NCBI GenBank assembly: GCA_900239685.1
Contig: OENT01000222.1
Location: 94,160-158,159, forward strand
Reading direction: 5' to 3'
DNA length: 64,000 nucleotides
Source: Rotaria macrura
Taxonomy: Eukaryota; Rotifera; Eurotatoria; Philodinida; Philodinidae
The position numbers and the translations under genes were made by a program. A model generated the notes under the pieces. That model saw only the letters and a program-made list of their open reading frames with translations. It was not told where the DNA came from and ran no database searches. This document shows, one piece after another, positions 63,806 through 64,000 of this stretch; the stretch's first letter is position 1; each line of letters starts with the position of its first letter.

Positions 63806-64000
63806 AGCATCAAAGAAATCCTGCAAAAATCACGCTTTTTGAAAATCGTTCCAGAGCAGCCAGATTCACCCCATCAATAGAAATGATTGCAAAAACAATA
63901 GCCATCGACTTTTGGATGCTCAAAACAGAGTATATCGTGAGAAATCCTGAAAATACGAAAAGCATCAAAGAAATCCTGCAAAAATCACGCTTTTTGAAAA
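63806..64000. repeat. start of a ~155 bp tandem repeat
   Basis: A 40 bp block starting AGCATCAAAGAAATCC and ending CACGCTTTTTGAAAA occurs at 63806-63845 and again, identically, at 63961-64000, the last base of the window. The spacing is 155 bp. The sequence between contains no ORF. It probably continues to the right. Confidence 0.75.

Overview
The window looks like nuclear DNA of a small-genome metazoan. It is AT-rich, its genes are split by GT-AG introns that are mostly 45-70 bp with a few of 0.5-1.7 kb, and its gene set is animal or ciliate-cell in type (CFAP91, NCBP3, CIAO3, an LL5/PHLDB protein, a homeobox gene, a Ly6/uPAR protein). Single-exon genes of bacterial-type families (FkbM methyltransferase, DUF885), very short gaps between genes and a possible operon pair would fit a bdelloid rotifer. 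That assignment is an inference; no sequence here proves it.

Left part, minus strand: GTF3C5 (492-5121), a membrane-anchored FkbM methyltransferase (5851-7062) and a 12-exon PHLDB/LL5 gene (8659-18404). From 18.4 to 27.2 kb I recognise no gene. This stretch holds a pair of ~580 bp inverted repeats (20719-21298 and 22451-23032) around a 1.15 kb spacer.

Middle part: a three-exon Ly6/uPAR-type GPI-anchor candidate (27247-27761), CFAP91 (29083-33048) with two identical tRNA-Val(AAC) genes in its second intron, a typical 2-Cys peroxiredoxin (minus), PFDN4 (plus), an intronless DUF885 protein (plus), a four-exon homeobox gene (minus), an aberrant ARF-like GTPase (plus), an unrecognised five-exon gene (minus) and a secreted APP1-type HAD phosphatase (plus).

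Right part: CIAO3 (48419-50655) is followed after 54 bp by NCBP3 (50710-53333) on the same strand. From 53.3 kb onward no intact gene is evident. There are remnants of a decayed minus-strand gene (about 56.8-60.1 kb), a 1.1 kb element with perfect 12 bp terminal inverted repeats and CpG-rich subterminal motif clusters (61951-63054), a second cluster of the same motif (63318-63600), and the start of a ~155 bp tandem repeat that runs off the window.

The genes do not form one pathway. Most are ordinary housekeeping or ciliary genes: Pol III transcription, chaperone loading, Fe-S delivery, cap binding, cilia, redox. Exon boundaries were set by hand from splice consensus, reading phase and similarity to families I know. 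In the main multi-exon models the phases close exactly from start to stop, but individual splice sites remain predictions.
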